From NCBI GenBank assembly GCA_020847735.1, contig JADLBL010000021.1, forward strand, positions 62,001-126,000: a DNA stretch of 64,000 nt, given 5' to 3'. The notes under the pieces are model-generated. The model was given only the letters and a program-made list of their open reading frames with translations. It searched no databases and was not told the DNA's origin. Each line of letters starts with the position of its first letter. The stretch's first letter is position 1. Made by a program: the position numbers and the translations under genes. This DNA comes from Candidatus Eisenbacteria bacterium (GTDB lineage Bacteria > Eisenbacteria > RBG-16-71-46). Positions 9,044 through 17,130 of this stretch are shown in pieces.

Positions 9044-10435
9044 GTGAGCAAGGTCCTCGACGGCGTCCAGTACTTCGAGTCCATCCTCGACACGGTCGGC
9101 GGCACGCCGCTGGTGCGGATCCGCGAAGTCGCGAAGGGCCTGCCCTGCCCGGTGCTCGGCAAGGTCGAGTTCTTCAACCCGGGCGGGAGCGTCAAGGATC
9201 GCATCGGCCTCGCCATGGTCGAGGACATGGAACGCCGCGGGCGGCTGAAGGCCGGCGGCACGATCGTCGAGTGCACCTCGGGCAACACCGGGCTGGGGCT
9301 CGCGATGGTCGCGGCCGTGAAGGGCTACCGGGCCGCGTTCTGCATGCCCGACAAGGTCTCCAGCGAGAAGGTGAATCTGCTCAAGGCCTTCGGCGCCGAG
9401 GTCTTCCTGAGCCCGACGGCGGTCGAGCCGTCGCACCCGGATTCGTACTACTCGGTCGCGCGGCGCATCGCCACCGAACGCCCGGGCGCGGTGCTGATGG
9501 ACCAGTACAACAACCCCGCCAACCCGGCTGCGCACTACGCCACGACCGGCCCCGAGTTGTGGAAGCAGACGGCCGGCCGGATCACCCATTTCGTCGCGGG
9601 CATGGGAACGGGCGGGACCATCAGCGGCACCGGCCGCTACCTCAAGGACCAGAACCCGAAGGTTCAGGTGATCGGCGCCGACCCGGTCGGCTCGATCCTC
9701 AAGCACTACAAGGAGACGGGCCAGATGAGCGAGGCCCGCACCTACAAGATCGAAGGCGTCGGCGAGGACTTCATTCCGGGGGCCCTCGATTTTTCGGTCG
9801 TGGACCGCGCCGTGCAATGCGACGACTGGAACGGGCTCAACACCGCGCGCCGCCTCGCCCGGGAGGACGCCATCTTCGTCGGCGGCTCCGCGGGCATGGC
9901 GACCTGGGTCGCGCTCGAAGTCGCGAAGGCGTGCGGGCCGAACGACCTCGTGGTCGTGCTCCTGCCGGACACGGGCGAGCGCTACCTGACGAAGGTGCAC
10001 AACGACGAGTGGATGCGCGACAACCACCTGCTCGACCTGTCGGCGACGCGCGTGGCCGGGCTGGTCTCGGGCAAGGCCTCGCGGGTGCGCCAGCTGATCT
10101 CGGTGGAATCGGGCGAGCCGCTGCGCCGGGCGCTGACGCTGATCGAGCAGCACGACGTGTCCCAGCTGCCGGTGATGCGCGGCGACGAGGTGGTCGGAAC
10201 GCTGGAGGAGGGCGAAGTGCTGCGCACCGCGCTCGCCAATCCCGGCCGGCTCGAGAAGCAGGTGGACGAGTTCATGGCCCCGCCGCTGCCGATCGTCGGC
10301 GGGGACGAGCCGGCCGAGGCGGTGACGAAGCTGCTCGCCTCGCGCAACGCCGCGGTGCTCGTGCGCCACGGCGGGACCGTGTCGGGCATCCTGACGCGCT
10401 TCGACATGCTGCAGTTCATCGCGGGAGGCGAGTGA
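9044..10435 (+). CDS. Cystathionine beta-synthase (PLP enzyme with C-terminal CBS domains)
   Basis: 463 residues from GTG 9044, which has GAGG upstream; an in-frame GTG-type extension to 8987 lacks conserved sequence. It condenses homocysteine and serine to cystathionine in the cytoplasm. The PLP Lys51 is in NPGGSVKDRIG, the substrate loop is TSGNTG, and the phosphate-binding loop is GMGTGGTISGTG. Residues about 335-463 carry a pair of CBS domains (DVSQLPVMRGDEVVGTLEEG, GGTVSGILTRFDML), which separate it from plain cysteine synthase. The stop overlaps the next start by one base (TGATG), giving an operon with the gamma-lyase. CBS domains suggest adenosyl-ligand regulation, an inference from family knowledge. 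Confidence 0.9.
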   Translation: MSKVLDGVQYFESILDTVGGTPLVRIREVAKGLPCPVLGKVEFFNPGGSVKDRIGLAMVEDMERRGRLKAGGTIVECTSGNTGLGLAMVAAVKGYRAAFCMPDKVSSEKVNLLKAFGAEVFLSPTAVEPSHPDSYYSVARRIATERPGAVLMDQYNNPANPAAHYATTGPELWKQTAGRITHFVAGMGTGGTISGTGRYLKDQNPKVQVIGADPVGSILKHYKETGQMSEARTYKIEGVGEDFIPGALDFSVVDRAVQCDDWNGLNTARRLAREDAIFVGGSAGMATWVALEVAKACGPNDLVVVLLPDTGERYLTKVHNDEWMRDNHLLDLSATRVAGLVSGKASRVRQLISVESGEPLRRALTLIEQHDVSQLPVMRGDEVVGTLEEGEVLRTALANPGRLEKQVDEFMAPPLPIVGGDEPAEAVTKLLASRNAAVLVRHGGTVSGILTRFDMLQFIAGGE

Positions 10436-11607
10436 TGGCGGGCGAGACGCTCGGTCCGGACGCGGGATTCGCGACCCGTGCGGTTCACGCGGGGCAGGAG
10501 CCGGACCTGGCGACGGGCGCGGTGATGACGCCGATCTACCAGACCTCCACGTACGCGCAGGAGTCGCTCGGTCACCACAAGGGCTTCGAGTACGCGCGCA
10601 CGCACAACCTGACCCGCTCGGCGCTGGAGAAGAACCTCGCGGCGCTCGAAGGCGGGCGGCACGGCTTGAGCTTCGCCTCCGGCCTCGCGGCGACGAACGT
10701 CGTCATGCAGACGCTCTCCGCCGGCGACCACGTCGTCTGCGGAAACAACACCTACGGCGGAACCTTCCGGCTTTTCGACAAGGTCTGGAAGCGGCACGGA
10801 CTCGAGTTCTCGTTCGTGGACTGCACCGATCCGGAGCGGGTGGAAGCCGCGTTCACCCCGCGCACGAAGCTCGTCTGGACCGAGACGCCGACGAACCCGC
10901 TGATGCAACTCGCGGACATCCGCGAGATCTCGGCGCGGGCGAAGCGCCGCGGTATCCGCACGCTCGTGGACAACACCTTCATGACGCCGTACTTCCAGCG
11001 GCCGCTCGAGCTGGGGGCGGACGTCGTCCTGCACTCGGTGACCAAGTATCTGAACGGCCACAGCGACATGGTCGGTGGGGCGCTGATCACCTCCGACGAC
11101 GATCTGGCCGCGAGCCTGCGCTTCCTGCAAAACGCCGCCGGGGCGGTGCCGGGGCCGATGGACTGCTTCCTGTGCCTGCGCGGAACCAAGACGCTGGCGG
11201 TCCGCATGCGGCAGCACCAGGCCAACGCGCTCGAACTCGCGGCCCTGCTCGAGCAGCATCCGAAGGTCTCGCGCGTGTACTACCCGGGGCTCGCCTCGCA
11301 TCCCCAGCACGCGCTGGCCCGCTCCCAGGCGTCCGGATTCGGCGGCATGATCTCGATCGTTCCCGGCGACGGCTCGCACGCGGCGGGCGAGGCGGTCTTC
11401 AACCGCTTCCGGCTCTTCACGCGCGCCGAGAGCCTGGGCGGCGTCGAGAGCCTGGTTTGCCACCCGGCCTCGATGACTCATGCCTCGGTGCCGCGGGAAA
11501 CGCGCCTTGCGCTGGGCCTGGTGGACGGCCTGCTCAGGCTTTCGGTCGGCATCGAGGACGTCGCCGATCTGAAGGCCGATCTGGTGCATGCGCTGCAAAT
11601 ATTGTGA
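10435..11607 (+). CDS. Cystathionine gamma-lyase / gamma-synthase (Cys/Met metabolism PLP enzyme)
   Basis: 390 residues, normal length for the trans-sulfuration PLP family. PLP Lys204 lies in SVTKYLNGHSD; the family's ETPTNPL and VDNTFMTPYFQRPLELGADVV segments are present. Because it is translationally coupled to cystathionine beta-synthase, gamma-lyase activity (cystathionine to cysteine, reverse transsulfuration) is the more likely function, although gamma-synthases share the same fold and motifs. ATG 10435 overlaps the upstream stop by one base. Confidence 0.9.
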   Translation: MAGETLGPDAGFATRAVHAGQEPDLATGAVMTPIYQTSTYAQESLGHHKGFEYARTHNLTRSALEKNLAALEGGRHGLSFASGLAATNVVMQTLSAGDHVVCGNNTYGGTFRLFDKVWKRHGLEFSFVDCTDPERVEAAFTPRTKLVWTETPTNPLMQLADIREISARAKRRGIRTLVDNTFMTPYFQRPLELGADVVLHSVTKYLNGHSDMVGGALITSDDDLAASLRFLQNAAGAVPGPMDCFLCLRGTKTLAVRMRQHQANALELAALLEQHPKVSRVYYPGLASHPQHALARSQASGFGGMISIVPGDGSHAAGEAVFNRFRLFTRAESLGGVESLVCHPASMTHASVPRETRLALGLVDGLLRLSVGIEDVADLKADLVHALQIL

Positions 11608-11656
11608 TGGCAGCCACTTACCGGCAGTCTTCCGGGTGAAAAGTGCGAGATTCCAG

Positions 11657-11685
11657 TTGACAAGTGGGGAAGCCATCCCTAGCCT
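11657..11685 (+). promoter_or_regulatory. Predicted promoter of the small lipoprotein gene
   Basis: A consensus -35 TTGACA (11657-11662), a 17-base spacer and TAGCCT (11680-11685). If it drives the lipoprotein gene, the transcript has a leader of about 210 bases, which holds a small hairpin (11854-11870) just before the ribosome site. The 296-base gap 11608-11903 contains nothing else I can identify. Confidence 0.4.
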
Positions 11686-11903
11686 GCGCTCGCTTCACGT
11701 CGCGCGATGTTCTCGCTAGGTCCGCGCGCGCGCGGTGCATTCGGCTACGAATAGGACGAGCACAGGGAAGCTGCTTGCCACGCACCGCTCTCCGACCCCG
11801 GGCTGTTGAGATCACCAATTAACCTGACGAATCCCATGAAGATGCACGGCCGTCGCCGGAACTGCCGGCGCGGTGGACGTGAGAGGAGGTGACGAAGAAC
11901 ACG

Positions 11904-12101
11904 ATGCGTAAGCTTTTCGCTCTCTCGATGGTCGCCCTGCTGGCGCTGACCCTCGCGATCGCCGCGCTCGGCTGTGGCCAGAAGGCGGAGGAAACTCCGG
12001 CTGCCACGGAAACCCCGGCTGCTGGGACGATGACGGACAGCTCGGCTGCCATGACGGATTCCGGCGCTGTGATGCAGGCGGATTCGACCGCGGCTCACTA
12101 A
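11904..12101 (+). CDS. Small Ala/Thr-rich lipoprotein
   Basis: 65 residues from ATG 11904. The signal peptide ends in the lipobox AALGC (Cys24), giving a mature lipoprotein of about 42 residues made almost entirely of Ala, Thr, Glu, Ser, Met and Asp (ETPAATETPAAGTMTDSSAA). An unusually strong ribosome site (GAGGAGGTGA) precedes it and a rho-independent terminator follows, so it is a monocistronic and probably highly expressed unit. It resembles short Ala-rich or entericidin-style lipoproteins only in general form; no family is recognised. Confidence 0.75.
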   Translation: MRKLFALSMVALLALTLAIAALGCGQKAEETPAATETPAAGTMTDSSAAMTDSGAVMQADSTAAH

Positions 12102-12122
12102 CGCGGCGGATTCCCGACTCCG

Positions 12123-12154
12123 AAGGGGGAGACGCGATAGCGGCTCCCCCTTTT
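12123..12154 (+). terminator. Rho-independent terminator after the small lipoprotein
   Basis: AGGGGGAG (12124-12131) pairs with CTCCCCCT (12144-12151) across a 12-base loop and runs straight into a T-tract (TTTTGCTT). It is the clearest intrinsic terminator in the window. Confidence 0.8.
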
Positions 12155-12249
12155 GCTTGCCTGCCGCAAGCCTCTACGGTGGCGCAACCTGCACGAGGGA
12201 CCGGCCGTAGGCACGGCATCCGCCGCTCGGACGTTGAGGAGGTTCCGCC

Positions 12250-13224
12250 GTGAGACTCTGGACAGTCGGCCTCGTGACCTGCGCCGCGCTCCTCGCGGCG
12301 GCATCGCCCGCGCCCGCGTCGGTCCGCTACTCGGAGCGCAGCGATCAGACGCTCGAGGCGCGGGGCGTCCGGGCCCTCGACGTGGACAATGCCCGGGGGG
12401 ACGTCGAAGTCACGCCCAGCACCGACGGGCGAATCCACGTCACGGCGCTCAAGACCTGCCGGGGCCGCGACCGGGCCGAGGCGCGGCGTTTCGCGGCCGA
12501 TCTCAGCGTCACCAGCCAGGCCGAGGGTGCGCGCCGGGTTCTCAGGGTGAACTATCCGCGGCGGGTGGACGTTCGCGTCAACCTCTGGGACCTCCTGTCG
12601 GGCCGCGACGACGCCGGGGACTTCGGGCCGTCACACGAGGTGCGCCTGCGCATCGAAGCCCCTGCGGACCTCGAGCTGAACCTGCACGCCGTCAGCGGCG
12701 ATCTCTCGACGGACGGCATGGCCGGCGTCCAGCGGCTGCGGACGACGAGCGGCGACTGCACGGTCGGGTCCGCCGGCGGCCGGGTGGACGCCGGCACCGT
12801 CAGCGGTGACATCCGCCTGCGGGGCACGGGACGCGCCCTCGCCCGCACCACCAGCGGCGAGCTGTCGGCGACGTTCGCGGGCCCGCTCGATGCCAGGTCC
12901 GTGAGCGGCGACCTGACGGTCGAATCCGCCGTGGACACGTTGACGCTCGCGTCCACCAGCGGCGATATCTCGGCGCGCCTTGCCGCCCGACTCGCGGCCG
13001 CGGACCTTACGAGCCTCAGCGGCGACATCGTCCTGGCTCTCGATTCGGGCTCCGGCGCCTCACTGGATCTGTCCACCGCGAGCGGCGACATTGATTGCGA
13101 CGTGCCCGTGACCCTGACGGGCCACGGCAGGCGGTTCATGAACGCGAAGTACGGTCGGGGAGGCGCGGCCGTGAAGGCGCGCACGGTCTCGGGCGACCTG
13201 CACGTGACGAGCGGAGGGCAGTGA
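12250..13224 (+). CDS. DUF4097-type secreted beta-repeat protein
   Basis: 324 residues from GTG 12250, behind a good ribosome site (GAGGAGG). It has a signal peptide (about residues 1-24). From about residue 145 there is a run of short beta-repeats of the type VSGDL, TTSGDC, VSGDI, TSGEL, VSGDL, TSGDI, LSGDI, ASGDI, VSGDL. These are characteristic of DUF4097/DUF4098, thought to fold as a beta-solenoid. Function unknown; members often adjoin membrane-stress or cell-envelope genes. The next gene starts one base after the stop codon and also encodes repeated GGD segments, so the two are probably one operon and work together at the envelope. Confidence 0.8.
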   Translation: MRLWTVGLVTCAALLAAASPAPASVRYSERSDQTLEARGVRALDVDNARGDVEVTPSTDGRIHVTALKTCRGRDRAEARRFAADLSVTSQAEGARRVLRVNYPRRVDVRVNLWDLLSGRDDAGDFGPSHEVRLRIEAPADLELNLHAVSGDLSTDGMAGVQRLRTTSGDCTVGSAGGRVDAGTVSGDIRLRGTGRALARTTSGELSATFAGPLDARSVSGDLTVESAVDTLTLASTSGDISARLAARLAAADLTSLSGDIVLALDSGSGASLDLSTASGDIDCDVPVTLTGHGRRFMNAKYGRGGAAVKARTVSGDLHVTSGGQ

Positions 13225-13225
13225 G

Positions 13226-14479
13226 ATGAAGAACATCCGGGTGCTGTGGCTGTTGGCCGCGATCGCGCCTGTCGCCCTGCTGGCGGGAATCCGGGTCGCG
13301 TCCGCGCAGGAATCCATGACCTTCCGGCCCGTGCCGCCCGAAAGCGTCGCGATCCTCGAGCGCTCGGCGACCCGGCCGGTCACGCCCGCGAAGGACGTCG
13401 CCTCGGGCTTGAAGGTGAAGGTGAAAGGGCCCGGGGGTGTTTCGGTCACGGTGCCTGACGCACCCGCGGCGCCGGCGGTGCCGGCGGCACCGCCGGTTCC
13501 GCGCGCCGAACCGCTCGAGCGCACGGCCGAGATCGTCCGCTTCGGCGGCGACATCGAGGTGCCGCGCGAGCAGGCCGTGGACGGCGACGTGGTCAGCTTC
13601 GGCGGCGACATCCGCGTCGAGGGCGTGGTGCACGGCAGCGTGACGGCGATGGGCGGCGACGTGACGCTCGCCTCGAGCGCGGTCGTGGACGAGGACGTCG
13701 TGTGCCTGGGCGGCACGCTGCGCGAGGAAGCCGGCTCGATCGTGCGCGGTCAGCGAGTCACCGGTCCGAGCGCGGGGTCGAAGCGGCTGTGGTTCCCGAT
13801 GTTCAACCTGCTCGGGACGGGCTTCCAGATCGCCGCGCACCTGCTCTGGCTGCTCATCACGCTCGGGCTGGCGTTCCTGATCGTGAAGCTGGCGCCGGGC
13901 CGCACGGCCGCGGCGCTCGAGTCGCTGCGCCGGGAGGCGGGCACGAGCTTCCTGATCGGCCTGCTGATCCTCGGCCTCATCATCCCGTCGGTGATCGTGC
14001 TGGCGATCGTGATCGCGATCCTGTGCATCACCATCATCGGCATTCCGCTGGCGGCGGCGGTCGCGATCGGCTACGTCGCGTTCTTCATCATCGCCGGCAT
14101 CTGGGGGGCCGTGATCGGCTACGCGCTGCTCGGCTCGCAGCTCTTCTCGCGCCTCAAGGGTGGGACCGTGACGCTGGTGCAGGCCACGCTCTGGGGAGTG
14201 TGCGCGGTGCACGGCATGCGGATCGTCGGCGACCTGTTCTCGGTGATGCCGGTGTTCGGCTTTCTCGGCGGGCTGCTGAAGTTCGTGTACATCACCGCCC
14301 TGATGCTGCTCGGGGTCTTCGGCGCCGGAGCGCTGGTGCGTTCGGAATACCGGCGCCGGACGGTGCAGGACTGGTGGAGCCGGATCCGCGGCGGCCGGCC
14401 GCTGACCCGCGACGACGATCTGCCCCCGCCGCCCGCTCCTCCGGCGGACGAGATGCCCGCGTCGCCGCCGATCGCCTGA
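13226..14479 (+). CDS. Bactofilin-like/polymer-forming repeats fused to a membrane domain
   Basis: 417 residues with a cleavable-type signal (MKNIRVLWLLAAIAPVALLA). A Pro/Ala linker (residues about 70-95) is followed by short beta-repeats resembling bactofilin turns (RFGGDIEV, VSFGGDIRVEGVVHGSV, AMGGDVTL, VCLGGTL). A hydrophobic C-terminal half contains several transmembrane helices (LLWLLITLGLAFLIVKLA; LIGLLILGLIIPSVIVLAIV). The last 40 residues are charged and Pro-rich. This architecture is common in hypothetical 'polymer-forming cytoskeletal' membrane proteins. The start lies one base after the DUF4097 stop, indicating an operon. An envelope scaffold role is inferred. Confidence 0.7.
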   Translation: MKNIRVLWLLAAIAPVALLAGIRVASAQESMTFRPVPPESVAILERSATRPVTPAKDVASGLKVKVKGPGGVSVTVPDAPAAPAVPAAPPVPRAEPLERTAEIVRFGGDIEVPREQAVDGDVVSFGGDIRVEGVVHGSVTAMGGDVTLASSAVVDEDVVCLGGTLREEAGSIVRGQRVTGPSAGSKRLWFPMFNLLGTGFQIAAHLLWLLITLGLAFLIVKLAPGRTAAALESLRREAGTSFLIGLLILGLIIPSVIVLAIVIAILCITIIGIPLAAAVAIGYVAFFIIAGIWGAVIGYALLGSQLFSRLKGGTVTLVQATLWGVCAVHGMRIVGDLFSVMPVFGFLGGLLKFVYITALMLLGVFGAGALVRSEYRRRTVQDWWSRIRGGRPLTRDDDLPPPPAPPADEMPASPPIA

Positions 14480-14573
14480 ATCACCCGCTCCGTTCCGGCG
14501 GCCCGATCCTGCGCGCGAGGACCGGGCCGCGCGCGTTTGCGGGCCGCCGCGGCATGCGGCAGGGTGGCGCGCC

Positions 14574-15101
14574 ATGACGGTGGACTCGCTGTGGATGCTG
14601 TGCCTGCTGCTGTTCCTCGACGGCGCGACGACGGCCGCGTTCACCACGCCGCTGCTGCTGGCGTACGCGAAGGCCTTCGAACCCTGGCAGGTGGCGCTCG
14701 CCGGCGGAGCCGCGAGCGCGGCCGGCAGCGTCGTCCAGCTCGCGATCTTCCGCTGGATGCTGGGGCACGAGCGGCCGTGGATGGGGCGCTTCCTGCCGTC
14801 GAAGCAGAAGCTGGAGGAGACGCTGAAGCGCTACCCGTCGGCGTCGTTCCTCGCCATCGCGGTCGCGCGCGCGACGCCGCTGCCGGACGCGCCGCTCAAG
14901 CTGGTCGCGGCCGCGATCGGGTACCCGCTCGAACGCTACTTCGTCGCGGTGCTGACCGGGGCGCTGCCCTACTACGCGCTGCTGGCCTGGGCGGGACACG
15001 AGCTGCCGATCCCGCCCTGGCTGATCGCCGCGCTGTTCGGCGTGGTGGCGATCGCCTTCGTCGTGGACCTGATCCGGAAGAGCCGTGCCGCGCCGCGCTG
15101 A
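14574..15101 (+). CDS. VTT/DedA-like integral membrane protein
   Basis: 175 residues from ATG 14574. Hydrophobic segments lie at about residues 5-30, 38-58, 85-105, 120-140 and 148-168. The segment VARATPLPDAPLKLVAAAIG matches the family's 'R..P..P....-aG' re-entrant region, supporting a VTT (DedA/SNARE-associated) protein of the inner membrane. Some members flip lipids, but this one's substrate is unknown. The stop overlaps the start of the hydantoinase gene by 17 bases. Confidence 0.65.
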   Translation: MTVDSLWMLCLLLFLDGATTAAFTTPLLLAYAKAFEPWQVALAGGAASAAGSVVQLAIFRWMLGHERPWMGRFLPSKQKLEETLKRYPSASFLAIAVARATPLPDAPLKLVAAAIGYPLERYFVAVLTGALPYYALLAWAGHELPIPPWLIAALFGVVAIAFVVDLIRKSRAAPR

Positions 15102-17130
15102 ACCGTCCGTGCCCGGCGCGACGCGCGTCGGCCCGCGGGCCCGCCCGGTCCGCGCCGCGGTGGCGATCGGCATTGACACCGGCGGTACGTTCACCGACGT
15201 GGTCGTGTGGGACGGCCGGCGCCGCACGGCGTTCAAGCTGCCGTCCACGCCGCGGGAGCCGGCGCGTGCCGTGCTCGCCGGCCTGGCGCGCGCCGGCGCG
15301 GGGCCGCGCACGCGCGTGCGTCACGGCTCGACCGTCGCGACCAACGCGCTGCTCGAGCGCAAGGGCGCGCGCGTCGTCTTCCTGACCACCGCGGGCTTCG
15401 AGGACGTGCTCGAGATCGCGCGGCAGGACCGCCCCGATCTTTACGCGCTGGCGCCGCGCCGGCCCGCGCCGCTGGTTCCGCGCGCGCGGCGGCTGGGCGT
15501 GCGCGAGCGCCTGGCCGCGGGCGGCGCGCCGCTCGTCGCGCTCAGCCTCGCCGAGGCGCGACGCGCGGCCCGGCGGGCGAAGGCGGCGCGGCCCGAGGCG
15601 GTGGCGATCGGGCTGCTGCACGGCTACGCCGATCCCGCGCACGAGCGGCGGCTGGCCCGCGCGCTGCGCGGCCTCGGCGTTCCGGTCAGCGTGGCGAGCG
15701 AACTGGCCCCCGAGATCCGCGAGTACGAGCGTTTCGCGACCGTGTGCGCGAACGCCTTCCTCGCGCCGCGGATCGCCGGGTACCTGGGGGCGCTCGGCGC
15801 CGCGCGGTGTGGCCGCATCGAGGTGGTGCTCTCGCACGGCGGCACGGCGCCGCTCGCGCGCGCGGCGCGCGAGCCGGTGCGCCAGCTTCTCTCGGGCCCT
15901 GCCGCGGGGTTGCGCGCCGCGCTCGCGGCGGCGCGCGCGTGCGGCTTCGGCACGGCGCTGACGCTGGATGTCGGCGGGACCTCGACCGATTGCGCGCTGC
16001 TCGGCGCGCGCGAGGCGGGCGGCGACGGCCTGCCACGCCGCCGGGCTCGCGAGGTCGGAGGGATCCCGGTGCTGCTGCCGGCGCTCGACGTCCACACGGT
16101 GGGCGCCGGCGGTGGTTCGATCGCGCGCGTGGACGCGGGCGGCCTGCTGCACGTCGGGCCCGGGAGCGCGGGCGCCGACCCGGGGCCCGCCTGCTACGGG
16201 CGGGGTGGACCCGCCACCGTCACCGACGCGCTGGCCGTTCTCGGGTTGCTGCAGGGCGAAACGCTCGGCGGAGGCACCCTGGCCCTCGATCGCGGGGCCG
16301 CGCACGCCGCGATGTCGAGGCTCGCCGAAGCGCTCGGGCGGCGCGACGCGCGGGCGGCCGCCGAAGGCGTGCTGGCCGTCGCGAACGCGCGCATGGAGGC
16401 GGCGCTGCGCGCCGTTTCGGTCGAGCGCGGCGAGGACCCGCGCGAAGCGGCCCTGGTCGCCTTCGGCGGCGCGGGCGGCCTGCACGCCTGCGCGCTCGCC
16501 GAGGCGCTGGGAGTCCGCGCGATCGTCTGGCCGCGGCACGCCGGCGTGCTGTGCGCGCTCGGCGCGCTGGAAGGGGGCTCGCGCCGCGAAGCCAGCCGCA
16601 GCGTGTTGCGCGCGGCGGACGACGCGACCGCGCTGGAGCGGGCGTACCGCGCGCTCGAGCGCCGGGTGCTCGCGGGCTTCGGCGCCGCCGAGCGGCGGGG
16701 CGTCCGGATCGAGCGCCGCGCCGAGGCGCGTTACCGCGGCCAGGCGCACGAGCTGAGCGTGCCCGGCGAACCGCTCGAGACGCTGGCCGAACGCTTTCAC
16801 CGCGCTCACGAGCGTCGTTACGGATTCTGCGACCGCGCACGCGAGGTCGAGGTCGTGACGCTCGACGTGCGCGGCGAGCTGGCCGCGCCGCTGCCCGCCG
16901 AGCGGCCCGCGCGTGGCCGCGCCGGCCGCGCGCGGACCGTGCCGGTCCACGACCGCGGGCGCACGCGCGCCGCGGCGCTGTGGTCGCGCGCCTCCCTGCC
17001 GGCCGGAGCCCGCATCGCGGGGCCGGCCGTGATCGCCGACGAGGGCGCGACGCTGTGGCTGGCGCCGGCCTGGCGCGCCCGCGTGCACGAAGGCGGCGTG
17101 CTGGTGCTCGAGCGCCGGGGCCGGCGATGA
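15085..17130 (+). CDS. hyuA: Hydantoinase/oxoprolinase subunit A
   Basis: 681 residues, the expected size for HyuA/OplahA-type ATP-dependent amidohydrolase subunits. The ASKHA-type ATP-binding motif IGIDTGGTFTDVVVWDG lies near the N-terminus, with LDVGGTSTDCALL and VGAGGGSIARVDAGGLLHVG further on. The partner subunit B gene follows with a 4-base ATGA overlap. Together they hydrolyse a cyclic amide such as hydantoin, 5-oxoproline or N-methylhydantoin; which one cannot be read from sequence. GTG 15085 is assumed; GTG 15109 or a Val codon just before IGIDTGGT are alternatives. Confidence 0.88.
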   Translation: MPRRAEPSVPGATRVGPRARPVRAAVAIGIDTGGTFTDVVVWDGRRRTAFKLPSTPREPARAVLAGLARAGAGPRTRVRHGSTVATNALLERKGARVVFLTTAGFEDVLEIARQDRPDLYALAPRRPAPLVPRARRLGVRERLAAGGAPLVALSLAEARRAARRAKAARPEAVAIGLLHGYADPAHERRLARALRGLGVPVSVASELAPEIREYERFATVCANAFLAPRIAGYLGALGAARCGRIEVVLSHGGTAPLARAAREPVRQLLSGPAAGLRAALAAARACGFGTALTLDVGGTSTDCALLGAREAGGDGLPRRRAREVGGIPVLLPALDVHTVGAGGGSIARVDAGGLLHVGPGSAGADPGPACYGRGGPATVTDALAVLGLLQGETLGGGTLALDRGAAHAAMSRLAEALGRRDARAAAEGVLAVANARMEAALRAVSVERGEDPREAALVAFGGAGGLHACALAEALGVRAIVWPRHAGVLCALGALEGGSRREASRSVLRAADDATALERAYRALERRVLAGFGAAERRGVRIERRAEARYRGQAHELSVPGEPLETLAERFHRAHERRYGFCDRAREVEVVTLDVRGELAAPLPAERPARGRAGRARTVPVHDRGRTRAAALWSRASLPAGARIAGPAVIADEGATLWLAPAWRARVHEGGVLVLERRGRR

